Positions 1-9,500 of a DNA stretch of 14,119 bases are shown piece after piece. How positions within the stretch are numbered: position 1 is the stretch's first letter; each line of letters opens with the position of its first letter. Where the stretch lies: contig UZAN01048692.1 in the NCBI GenBank assembly GCA_900618425.1, positions 1 through 14,119 of the forward strand. The letters run 5' to 3'. The notes under the pieces are model-generated. The model saw only the letters and a program-made list of their open reading frames with translations, made no database searches and was not told the origin of the DNA. A program made the position numbers and the translations under genes. This DNA comes from Echinostoma caproni (lineage: Eukaryota; Platyhelminthes; Trematoda; Plagiorchiida; Echinostomatidae).

Positions 1-809
1 GCAACCCTGCCGAACACCACTTTTCGTGGTGAACTCGGGTGAAAAAGTGCCGTAAGCTCGGACTCGGCTTCGGCTATTATTGTAGAGGGATTGTAAGATT
101 GAAATTAACTTCTCAGACACTCCCTTCAGGGAAAGGCAGCGCCAGAGTTCAGAGCAATCGACTGAGTCGAAAGTCGCTTTTAGATCGAGGAAAATAAAAA
201 TGATGGGTCTACGATAAGAGTGTTCATGTTCTAGAATTTGACGAAGTTTGAAGATGTGGTCAATACAGCCTCGACCAGGTCTGAAACCGGCCTGGTTCTC
301 ACGCGTACACCGTTCACATGCGGCAGACAATCGACGGAGTTTGATACCGGCGAGAAGTTTAGAGGCAATGTTAACGAAAGTAATTCCTCTGTGGTTTTCA
401 TAAGACCATCTGTCACCTTTTTTGTAAATCGGTATGATCACCGATTCACGCCATTCAGTTGGAACCTCTTCCTTTTCCCACACTGAGCCCAGGAGTTTTT
501 TTAACTCCAAAACCAATGCTGAGCCTCCATTCTTAAAAANGTTGGAACTTCTTCGTTCTCCCACACTGAGCCCAGGAGTTTTTTTAACTCCAAAACCAAT
601 GCTGAGCCTCCATTCTTAAAAACGGATGGAGACAGCCCGTCGGGGTCGGAAGCCTTATGCAGTTTGAGGTGACTTATTTCCCGGGTAACCTCCATTTCAG
701 ATGGAGGACTGGTGTCAACTGGCAGTATTTGCATAGTTGAATCGAATGGGGGAAAGTCTTGTATGAAATACAGTGAAGCAAACTTCACTGGTCTCTGCCA
801 ATCGGCTGT
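1..809 (-). mobile_element. Non-LTR (LINE) retrotransposon, partial reverse transcriptase domain
   Basis: Read on the minus strand this is an almost stop-free reverse transcriptase domain; the element runs off the left edge. Seen in order: a KASDPDGLSPSVF block (the usual K-x-x-G-x-DG substrate block), ESVIIPIYKKGDR, ENHRGITFVNIASKLL, ENQAGFRPGRGCIDHIF, motif A FLDLKATFDSVD with the catalytic Asp codon at 186-184, and motif B GVRQGC at the window edge. The motif C box (normally F/Y-A-D-D) would lie just outside. The frame opens after a stop at 812-810, so the endonuclease part is missing or degenerate here. The frame is intact from 480 to 1 and from 809 to 541; the shift between them is explained by the duplication at 458-623. 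The fit is to RTE/CR1-type LINEs of flatworms, clade not settled. This is a selfish element and not a host gene. Confidence 0.9.
458..623. repeat. 83-bp near-identical tandem duplication around a single N (probable assembly seam)
   Basis: Positions 458-540 and 541-623 are two copies of the same reverse transcriptase stretch, differing at three positions near their left ends, and the first copy ends on the single N at 540. Eighty-three is not a multiple of three, so the duplication throws the reverse transcriptase out of frame. Leaving out one copy puts the upstream frame (codon starts at 788 minus 83) exactly into the frame used from 480 to 1. The simplest reading is two contig ends that overlap but were joined with a one-base gap, so the frameshift is probably not biological. 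Confidence 0.85.
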
Positions 810-1659
810 TTATTACCGACACGCAGTTTCAACATCCAGAAAGCATCTGATGCAGTACTCCAACGACGGACGTACAACAACTTGATTACCTCATCTGTTC
901 ACAGTGGGATTCTTCGATTGAACTGCATCGATCCCATCATGGGACTGAATGAGGGAGCGGAGATGGATCTGATCACATGCTAGTTCGCGCGGAAGACTCC
1001 GTCTACATGCTAGCAGGACTGTCCCCTCAAAACGCCGAAATGTGCTTCCATTAGAGAACAACCTTCGAGAGGAAGCCCCGGGGACCCTGCTCCTACGTCC
1101 ATCTAACGGGTTTTTGACCGGTAAGCTGCCTCTCGCCGTTTATTTACTGGAGTGACTTCTCCAGGGGCGAGTGTGGATACTAAAGGAAGCCGGGAGGTGC
1201 CCAGGCCATGTGAGACTGACCATTGTATATCCTCTACCCATCGACCTTTCAGGCATGATTAAATCTGCGGTTGAGGGGCCATCCTGTATAGCTTGCAGAG
1301 TCATTGAGGCGNNNNATCACACCACGCCAAGGTGCAGCTCATCGTGACGGAAGTGCCTCAAACACCCTCTGCTGAGGAAGCCCTACTCACTGCCTTCAAG
1401 TGGTAGAAATGTTTTCCCACCAAAGGAGGAGTACGAAAAGCCAACCTCCGGGCTGGTAAACGCCGTGGCAGTTCATTTAGGGGANACGAACCACACACAC
1501 ATACCTTCCTGGTTGTGTCAGTAGTCACCGCCTCAATTGGGCATCGAGGTGTATTGAGCACCTTGGGCGTTTGACCCGGTCGATAAAGGCGAATGATCCG
1601 ATGAACTGGAAACTGGATCCCAATGAAATACGGTTTTCCTACACCGCCCCACCGCAGTG
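810..1659. other. Unassigned repeat-like stretch with assembly gaps
   Basis: No gene could be supported. Gaps lie at 1312-1315 (NNNN) and 1485 (N). A minus-strand frame is open from 1744 down to 1358, but only its first 30 or so residues look like the Penelope-like reverse transcriptase described next; the rest matches nothing I recognise. The stretch sits between two retroelement fragments in the same orientation and may be 5' sequence of the LINE at 1-809 or another old insertion. Confidence 0.4.
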
Positions 1660-2090
1660 CGGTGATCAGCCTGTTACAGTTTTCCAAACTAGACATACAA
1701 ATATCATATAGAGCAGGACCCAACGGACCACCCAGACACATCATCGACTTGTCTAAATCGCCGACCGCAAAAACGAAAGTATTTATCCATCGTGCACAGC
1801 TTTGGTAGACGTTTCAGGACCGAAGACGGAATACCCAGGTCGATTTGGTTAATCAACATGTAATCACAAGTGATGTATACAGTTTTCACAGCAGCCACAC
1901 TGATAAAGCAAGAAGCGACATCAAAGTTGTCATTATGGCAGTCATGAATGTTAATTTTTTCGCGAACCTTTGTGAGTTCAGAGATATCCTTCGACCAGTA
2001 CTCTGCAACGGACTTTCTTACCGACTCCAGTATGTTACCCACTCGTGTTGTGTTGTGGAGAATTTCGCATGGACAGTATTGGTCGAAGGG
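1660..2090 (-). mobile_element. Penelope-like element, reverse transcriptase remnant (frameshifted)
   Basis: On the minus strand the frame from 2090 to 1704 reads through an N-terminal stretch, then DNFDVASCFISV, which matches the family motif A FDV-x-SLFTNVP with the catalytic Asp codon at 1922-1920. It continues as SVLKRLPKLCTMDKYFRFCG and FRQVDDV, the usual run-up to the Penelope-like GVAMGSPLGP block. That block, seen as GGPLGPALYDICMSSLEN, sits in another frame starting at 1744, so there is a frameshift near 1740. The YVDD catalytic box that should follow is not recognisable, so the domain is broken. Penelope-like elements normally encode reverse transcriptase followed by a GIY-YIG endonuclease; here the endonuclease lies alongside on the other strand. 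Assignment rests on motif recall, without alignment. Confidence 0.8.
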
Positions 2091-2259
2091 TCATACCAGA
2101 TTTGTGCATTTTGGTAATCAATACGTTACTAATGACTATGTACCCATTGGTTTAGGTTATCTGGCACTCGCCTCGTTACCGAAGTTTCATTCCGGAGAAG
2201 AATGTATCCCAGAAGATATCTTTGCAATTTTGCTTGGGTCTTTTGTTCTCATGTTCAAA

Positions 2260-2696
2260 ATTTCAATGCAACCAACCACTAAATCGCCTACCGGGAAACT
2301 AGGGTACCCGGCAAACGAACGTCTACCTCCGTACTCCAGCTCTAATCTGATCTACCGATTCCAATATGGGTGCGAAGCGGCCTACGTGGTCAGAACAGAA
2401 CGATAATTACACAATCGGGTGATGGAACATTCCAAATTGGGTCCAGAGTCAGATGGCCCAATAGGGATCAAGTCCGCTGCATAGATACGATAGTCGAAAC
2501 CACAAGACCCCATTGTCAACCATTGCTCGGGATTTGCTGATGACACGATACCAGATCGACCGAAGCACGGCGTTTCGAATTGTCCACAAGTCGCAAGATT
2601 GCTAAGGTTTGCTGAAGCGATTGTTATTAATCGATGGAAACCCCACCTCCTCTGTGCCAGCAAAAAGAACTTTATGTTAGTCTATCCCTACCTTGA
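2260..2696 (+). mobile_element. Penelope-like element, GIY-YIG endonuclease and C-terminus (degraded)
   Basis: The plus strand carries the 3' half of a Penelope-like element. A linker ending NERLPPYSSSN leads into LIYRFQYGCEAAYVVRTER (2347-2403), which corresponds to GIY-x(n)-YIG followed by the conserved Arg. The expected YVG/YIG is YVV and the first half is LIY, so the nuclease motif is already altered. A stop follows at 2404-2406, but the same frame continues with LHNRVMEH. After two further stops (2482, 2491) comes LLRFAEAIVINRWKPHL, where the Glu codon at 2614-2616 is the likely metal-binding residue. A shift to another frame near 2650 then gives CQQKELYVSLSLP and a TGA at 2694-2696, which matches the usual end of the family's open frame. 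The copy is inactive by sequence. Confidence 0.82.
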
Positions 2697-5580
2697 TGAT
2701 ATGGCCTTTTTACCCCTCCCTCTTTTATGTTTTGTCTGTTTTTAATGTATTTTGCCTTACTTTGTTGCCACGCCAAAGCCCTATATGAACATTGCATTTT
2801 CTGCAGTATGCGCCATGTTGAGCTGCAGAGAAATTATCCTGGAGATACATCGCGCAGCACTGAAATATGGTCTTTTCTTTTGAAATTAATCTCGGGAGAG
2901 GCTTGCCTCAAACTATGGATCGTCCCATAGTACTGAGTCCATTTTATCCTAGCCATAATGACACCGGTATTAGTTCCAGATCAACCAGTTCCGTCTTCAG
3001 CCAACTCTGCCCGAATCCTCCGAGTGTGGGGTTAGTTGATGGAAAAACAATTCAGTCTGGGGACTACTCAACTGAATGGATGATAAATTTCCCATAAATC
3101 GTTTAGGGTTTTCGCCTGCAAAATCCGTCGCATATTCTGAATTATATTGACAAAAAGATAAAGATTTTTGTCCGGTATGCTAAATTAAGCCTATCTAATA
3201 TGAACTCGGTTTTAGCATACACTCATAGAAAAATGAGAAAGCTTTGGTTAGAATCATCAATCGCTTCCGATTCCAAGAACACACAGGTGCATGTTGGATC
3301 CACGACGGTGTTTGACCAATGGGACAAGATATTTGTCCGACTGGACAAACTGAAATAGAAAATCGATTCATGCACTAGTCCTGACGACTTTACACCGCGA
3401 CTCAAGCGAATCACCTGACCGAAATCATTTCCCTGAGATTTTTCGCATCTTCATCGGATAAAAATATGAAGCAGTGAATGTTTAGGTTTTTGTCTGAAAT
3501 TTCGTGAACTTAAGAAAGTAACCATACTTATGCTCTCTATATCTTGAAAGTATCAAACCCGGGAATATGGCGACTGCCCGAGTAAAATTGTATTTCTCAG
3601 GCCTCGGTGTATCGATCGTCATTCTATTTCACTTTTAACCGCGTTCCTCGTCAAACTAATCATCCTAAATCGTAAGCATGAGATTTGTCCCTCATCCGGA
3701 CATCAAGGAACGCGTTTGAACGCCGCCATCCTTCTCCCCTAGACAATTCGTTTGAGAACGCCATCGCGGTTCTTTTTCAGAGCCACCGAAGATCTGTTTC
3801 ACTTCATCATCACTTTCCATTAGGTAACCAATTAGCGTTACAGATAGCTGTAAAGGCTATTAGTCCGGATCATGCGACAATTTGGGGTCCACCTAGGTTT
3901 ATGAAAGCGTACGGTGCTGGTTATGTCTTTGTTTTACTCCATTATTGTCCCGATTGGTCAGCAAGAGGTATAACTTGAACCCAGTGATTTGACCATTGAT
4001 AGCATCTTGTTGCACGCGGGATCTGACTGCTTTCCCTGGAGAACCGACTGTTGACGGCAAGCGTATGGCCAACTGAGCTGCGTCAGAACGATTCGTATAC
4101 ATCAGGCAGTGCCTTCACTGCCCGATGGACAACATGGATGTCCCAGATTGGCAATCACTACTCAATGCTTGAGGGTTAGCTATTCAGTGAACAAAGAATC
4201 TTTTCAATTTAACTCGACGCCGAGTGTAGAGGTACGGCTGGTATACAGGTGGCTTTACTCAATCAAGCATTTGGCCTCTTTGTCGCATATTTGCATCATA
4301 AAGTTCCGTCTACCGGGTCGGATTGTTCACAATGACACCGATCGGATTTGGCTCGGTTTGCTATTACACACGGGATTACCATTCAGCATTGCACATATGC
4401 CCTGCATCGTTCTCCTCCACTGAGCAAATATGCGAATGGGCTCGGGTAAACCGAACTTTGGGTTTGAAAAAGGCAGAGTTGGTTAAAATGTAATTTATAT
4501 TTGCAGTGTGAAACTTGTGATTGTCTCACAATGTTAAATACTTCGAGTAAAAACATCTTCATTATACTGCAATACGTACTGTCCTGATAGTGGTATTTCA
4601 TCACCTTGCACCGGGAATCTGAAAATGGAACATAGTTCATAAATGGATTATTTAGGATGTTCCTGGTTGTAATCAAGTACAACTGTTGATTATGTGATGA
4701 TATCTCATCGGTCACTAACAAGTGATTTGTCGGATGAAAGCATTCGAGGAAAGGTTAAAAATATAGTTCAAGGAAACAATGAATAAATGGGTGTGCAGTT
4801 GGTACCAATTCATAATGGGTAAACTTGAGTCTCATTGCCTGTACGCTTACCACCAGTCAGGGAAGAACCGAACTTGGTAATGGAGGAAAGGCTGGGCCAC
4901 CTAGTTCTATGGATATGAATGGTTGTGCGAGAGAAACAATTACGTCTCAAGATACATGCATAGTTCTCGTGGTTATATTTGTACTGAATATCTGATGATT
5001 GTGCGGGTCTGGTCACAAGTGTCGGTGTTCAAGCAGTTAGGATCATCAACCCATCACCCCGTAGACCGTGTGTTTAAACCGCATTCCAGGGCTGCCTAAC
5101 ACGCTTCCCTTTATTGTGTCACTTGGTATGCCTTTGACCGACCACCTTCACCTTCCAGAAAACTGTTGGCACTATCATGTGATCACAGAGGAGGAAAAGA
5201 ATGATAATAATAATGTCTGGTCCATGAAGATCTTTTTCGGTCACTGCTTTAACATCGGCGTATTTTGTAGCGAACGATTGCAATAAGGTTGCGAAAATTG
5301 GCTGAGGTACTGAGTTCGTCAATGAATGAATACTTGGCGAACCAGGTAGGGCATCGAAGTGGTATCTGATAAAATTAGTACTCATGACCTGTCGTGTCCC
5401 CTCCCCCCGGGCATTACCCNCCACCCCCTCTGATCTACACCACTACCCCAACTCTCATCCGTGGCTTCTAGAAGCTGAAGCGTGTATCAGCGACCACACG
5501 CCAGGTAAACCAACCAACAAGTAAACTAAATCTGATTGAGAGTAGCCATGAATCAAAACCTCGAATATTTTTTATAAAGA
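2697..5580. other. Intergenic stretch without a supportable gene
   Basis: The first part probably includes 3' untranslated sequence of the Penelope-like element. Open frames of 60 to 112 codons occur on both strands (for example 2867-3097 plus, 4383-4721 minus, 4109-4423 plus), but none shows a family motif or convincing splice borders. Small structures are a 10-bp inverted repeat at 3175-3220 and a 7-bp hairpin near 4105-4122. A C-rich run with an N at 5420 is probably a sequencing problem. The region lies downstream of the MTFR-like gene. Confidence 0.5.
3175..3220. repeat. 10-bp perfect inverted repeat
   Basis: GTATGCTAAA at 3175-3184 is matched by its exact reverse complement TTTAGCATAC at 3211-3220, with a 26-nt spacer. 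It could be the edge of a small inverted-repeat element or chance in AT-rich sequence. No target-site duplication was evident. Confidence 0.5.
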
Positions 5581-5898
5581 TTATTGCACTAACTTTGGTA
5601 CATAGTCCGGATTTAGGGGCGCTTGAAATACGAATAATAAAACCGGTGAGACATCGCGCGGTATGGGATGACAATTATACCTGAGTGAACGTAAATGATC
5701 TAACGCTTGATTCAACCGGCATAAAGAACGTCTGTCTAATCCGCATGGATACACGGATACCTGAGCCGAATCTCCGTCAGTCGAATGAGCCCCTACTGAA
5801 CCGCTGGTGATCATGCGCCGACATACTGCTGTCTTGCTTGACTGTAGTTTAGGTATGCGCTCGAAAAACTGAACTAGATAAGGGACTTTTCTTTTGTG
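5581..5898 (-). CDS. Unassigned 105-codon open frame or candidate exon
   Basis: This minus-strand frame is open from just after a TAG at 5901-5899 to a TAA at 5583-5581. The translation has a protein-like look: KVPYLVQFFERIPKLQ, then VYPCGLDRRSLCRLNQALDHLRSLR, then VLLFVFQAPLNPDYVPKLVQ at the end. No ATG occurs until well inside, so as a coding unit it would have to be an internal or last exon. Possible acceptors are TTTAG at 5899 and later AGs. A CAG/GTATAA donor lies after the RSLR residues. It is on the same strand as the MTFR-like gene and starts 478 bp beyond that gene's stop. It could be a 3' untranslated exon, an alternative last exon, a different gene or a chance open frame. I do not recognise the family. 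Confidence 0.3.
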   Translation of the reverse strand, partial: HKRKVPYLVQFFERIPKLQSSKTAVCRRMITSGSVGAHSTDGDSAQVSVYPCGLDRRSLCRLNQALDHLRSLRYNCHPIPRDVSPVLLFVFQAPLNPDYVPKLVQ

Positions 5899-6353
5899 CT
5901 AAACCGGTTTATCCCCTCCCTCTCCGTGGAAACTGGTCATATAGTAGAAGTTTGTGTCCAAAACAATTAAATGCACAGCCACAAGTTTCCCTGGATGGTT
6001 CTACCTCTGGGCTACTGAATGTGAGAACGCCAACGAAAAGTCAACTAGTGTACATCACACTGGCTCCGGCGAAGCTACCAGTGTTGGAGAGGGAGTTGGG
6101 ATGATATTCTGCATCAAAGTTACGCGTGTGCGATCACAAAAGCTTCTTGCATTAGAATAGTAGTAAACACACTGTCTATGCACACTAATTCGATGTCAAC
6201 AACGACCATCTCCCCTGGCGAATTAAAACGCTTTGTGGTTGCATTGCAGACATATTCACATCTTATAAACAGGCTTGGGAAATGAGGCAAGAGTGCATTC
6301 TAGACCATATGTAGCATATTGATTCGGGTCATGGTTTTCGGGAATGGGGAACT

Positions 6354-6359
6354 ACTCAC
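6354..6359 (-). promoter_or_regulatory. Strong splice donor 16 nt after the MTFR stop
   Basis: CTG/GTGAGT follows the TAA after only 16 nt. It is as good as the coding-exon donors of this gene and suggests a spliced 3' untranslated region. At this distance an exon junction would be too close to the stop to trigger nonsense-mediated decay under the usual 50-55 nt rule. An acceptor downstream could be TTTAG at 5899. Use is unproven. Confidence 0.35.
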
Positions 6360-6375
6360 CAGATGTGTCGCGAGT

Positions 6376-6526
6376 TTACCAATGCGATGTCTCCGATTTA
6401 GAATCCACCAAGGAATTCTCACAACTGTTCCCGTCTTCACTGGAGGATATGTTCAATGCGGTTCGCATGCGGGACAGTTTGTTCTTCAACGCCCGGGATA
6501 TAATGGAGCACGGATCTAACGAGGTA
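6376..6526 (-). CDS. MTFR1: MTFR-like gene, last coding exon
   Basis: The exon follows an excellent acceptor, TTCTCTCTTTGCAG (ending 6527). Its first base completes a Ser codon begun in the previous exon. It encodes TSLDPCSIISRALKNKLSRM, matching the family block DP.(A/S)LI..ALK.KF, then an acidic Ser-rich tail (SSSEDGNSCENSLVDSKSE) ending SHW and TAA at 6378-6376. Vertebrate members carry a further short C-terminal stretch (around RFGPH) that is not present. No AATAAA is visible in the next 250 bases of the minus strand. Confidence 0.9.
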
Positions 6527-9500
6527 CTGCAAAGAGAGAATGCACGCAACAAAACAATCTCGATTACCATTACAATATTTGAATAAAGTAGACGAAGTTC
6601 TCCGTTGCAATGGAAGGCATGCCAACACACCCGTCACGAAGCGGGGACGGAATTCACAACAATCACGAGGCAAAACACATGAGGTACAACTTGACAGGCC
6701 AAATTCCGTCAGAATGAACAATTCTAAATAGATCACAACACAATTATTATTATTACATAATTTCAGTTTGCACAACCATCAACCTTGCACTGTTATGCGG
6801 AGATTATGGTGGCTGGTTTTCTCTTCTGTCCATTTGGTCCATTGGTGACAGAAAATTACATGTAGAAGTTTCAAGTAAAGGGCATTATCAAACATTGATA
6901 CTAAATGAAAATAAACTAGGTGTGTGTGCGAAAAATGAGTAGACTGACGGGCGCCACCGTTTGACACAACTACATTTTTCACTGTTTCTAACCTTGGGTT
7001 AAACTGGGCGAATTTCATAGACGTCAAGCAACTATCTGTGTCCGCGAATACTCGAAGTTCTACGCCTAACAGTAGTATTGTCCATTTGGTTGTTTCATCA
7101 GATTCAACTAATACGGTGTTCGAACCCTAACAGACCGTTTTTTGGTGAACATGGAATCCCTAGCATGTTCGTTTCGTCTCATCTAACACCATCTTTTGAT
7201 AGATGTCGATAGGTACGCGTACGTCCACAGTTAGTACAATGAATAGACTCACTGGGTCAAATAATATGTAGCCCGCTTGGGTAAGAAAGAGAGGAAATGA
7301 CAAAGAAAATCAACAGCGAATGAAGGATAGTTGTGGACTTGTGCACATAACTTCCGTTTTTACAACCATTAACCATGCATTTCCATGCGTCCGTTTTGGT
7401 TGCTGTTTTGGGGGCATTCGTTTGTATAAAAGAGCAGATAGAAGCTTGAAATGTTGAGAGCAAATTCAAGGGGGAGACAGAGGAATCATACAGACTGGGA
7501 TTGCAAGAATAATGAGTAGATGCACGGGCACCATTGTTTGCGACGCGTGAATGAGGCGAGTTTGGGCAGAGAGCGAAACGGATTGAGATCATGTGTGTGT
7601 ACGCATCAATCTTTGAGGGTTCGTCCGTTCATCCAGATGGTAAAGCGATTGAGTTTCATATGTAACGACCGACAAAGAAAGCAATGGACAAGCTGTTTCG
7701 TTTTTGTGGAAACGAACCAGCAGAGGGTGGTGTTATTTTTTATCTCTCGCTCAACTTGAACCGCATACTTTCCGGTTGCCAGTGGAAACCAAATTACGCC
7801 GTAGCTACGCAGATTATGGTTGATGGGTAACAGGAGAACATGTTCATTTCATCTGGCTATGGTTCTAACGAAATTCCGTCACTTTCAGAGCTATTAAAAA
7901 CCGAACGAACAAGAACGAACTCGGACACCTGGTGATTACGAGCACCGACAGTACAGGACTGTCACTTATTTTTATCACACACATTGTGATGCGTAACAGA
8001 TTGGGTAGACCAAATAGTCACGGTTCCTCTATGGAAACCCGCGATGTGAATGCGATACCAAACCAGTTACAAACTGTATAGAAAAGACTCTGTAAGGACT
8101 AGAACGATGACTGATCCATCTACCTAGTATCAAAGATATGGACCGGGAAGATTTACCTGAGAGGACTTTTGTGGGCACGGATGGGAGTACCACCTGGAGA
8201 GCGTGGGACTGAACGCAATTTGATGCTCCCGGATTGTAGTTCACGTAATACCTGATGCATACTTCCTGAAGGGGTTTTAGAGACCGTCGGGGAGGACGAG
8301 GATCCCTATTGGCGGAATGAGAGTGGGAAAACAGAAAATAGATGGAAGTGATATTATTGTGGGGAATATCAAAGTGCAACACAGAACTAGAGTTGAAAAA
8401 GTGTGAGGGAAAAGTATCTTAACGATTAGCTCAGAACAATGAGAATCGCGATATACAGGATACAATATGCTTGGTCAAGCGATTGGAAAAGGATAAAAAA
8501 TATCTCAAATTGTTTACAACTACAAGATACTTTAGCCGCTAACGGACAAGCCTTAATAGAGACCGGAATGATCGAGTACTTCTGTGTACGTGTGGGAATA
8601 CCTTCGTGTTTCGCCGCATCGAAAATAAACTTTGCGAAGCTTGTACTAACAGAATTGAATAAGAACGGTCGATTGTCGGCGTATTTTCGGCAAGCGCCAT
8701 AGATAACTAATCGGAATATGGAACCGTATTCGAACATAGAAGTGTTTGCTGAGATGGTGAAGAGCTAAATTACGCCACATCACAAATAAGAGAACCACTA
8801 TGTGATGTTGCATCTGGATAACAGCACAGATAAACCCTGTCGATACCCGATAAGAGACGTAAGAAAAAAGCTTTTCATCATCTAATCATTATAGAAAAAT
8901 ACTCACTTCGCCCTTTGCTCTTTTCTTCTCGATCAGACGTGCACGCCAATCATCAGTCGAAGTTTTGTTAGCAGGGAATGCGATTGTGGGTGGTGGTGGT
9001 GGCGGCGGTGGAGGTATTGGAACTGGGCACGTCAGTTGGGATGGCGGTCCTGTTGTTGTGGCCACTCCAGTCTGTTTGGCCCCGAATTCACACCCGTCAC
9101 TTTCACCATCTGCAGCCGCTCGTGAAGAAACTCCCTCGGGGATCCGGGGACCGAGTGCATCCCGTTCTTGCCGAAGAATTAACTCGGCCAATTGGGAACG
9201 GAGATGGTTCAGTTCAATTTCGAGTTGATTTATACGTTGTGTGGCCTCAACTGAAGGAACCCCGGGACGACCACGGGGTGGATGACGTGAATCACACTCG
9301 ATCTCGTCCAGGTCGGAAGAACTACCGGTTACATACTGACGTTTTCCTAAAGAGAGAGAACAAACAAGCTAAATCAAAAACAGTCGGGAAAGAACAGTAA
9401 AAAAATTTCTCAAATGATACAGGAAGGCAACAAAATGCGGAACAGAACGAGGGAGAGAACGAACCATGAACTCACCGTAAAACGGACTTTCTCTCCCCGA

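Noticed and set aside
1948..2406. The 152-codon plus-strand frame as a host gene
   Set aside because: Its 3' part is Penelope-like GIY-YIG sequence, and its 5' part overlaps the minus-strand reverse transcriptase.
5581..5898. This open frame as the regular last exon of the MTFR gene
   Set aside because: A loose resemblance to the family C-terminus disappeared once the true KLRSV-RSPGG exon (8305-8157) and DP..ALK exon (6526-6376) were found.
6314..6586. Plus-strand open frame with a protein-like translation (VSDLESTKEFSQLF)
   Set aside because: It is the complement of the last MTFR exon. The minus strand has the DP..ALK family block and a much better acceptor.
7105..7125. A B-box-like GGTTCGAACAC on the minus strand as a second SINE or tRNA
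   Set aside because: No A box lies at the right distance and no tRNA-like fold is seen.
8426..8737. Open frames on both strands, and a YKLRKV string resembling the MTFR KLR block in a 44-nt piece with splice-like ends
   Set aside because: The exon at 8305-8157 has the full conserved block with correct phases, so the short match is chance. The remaining frames show no motif.
8965..9400. Plus-strand glycine-rich and other open frames
   Set aside because: These are shadows of the minus-strand exon; the Gly run is the complement of the proline run.
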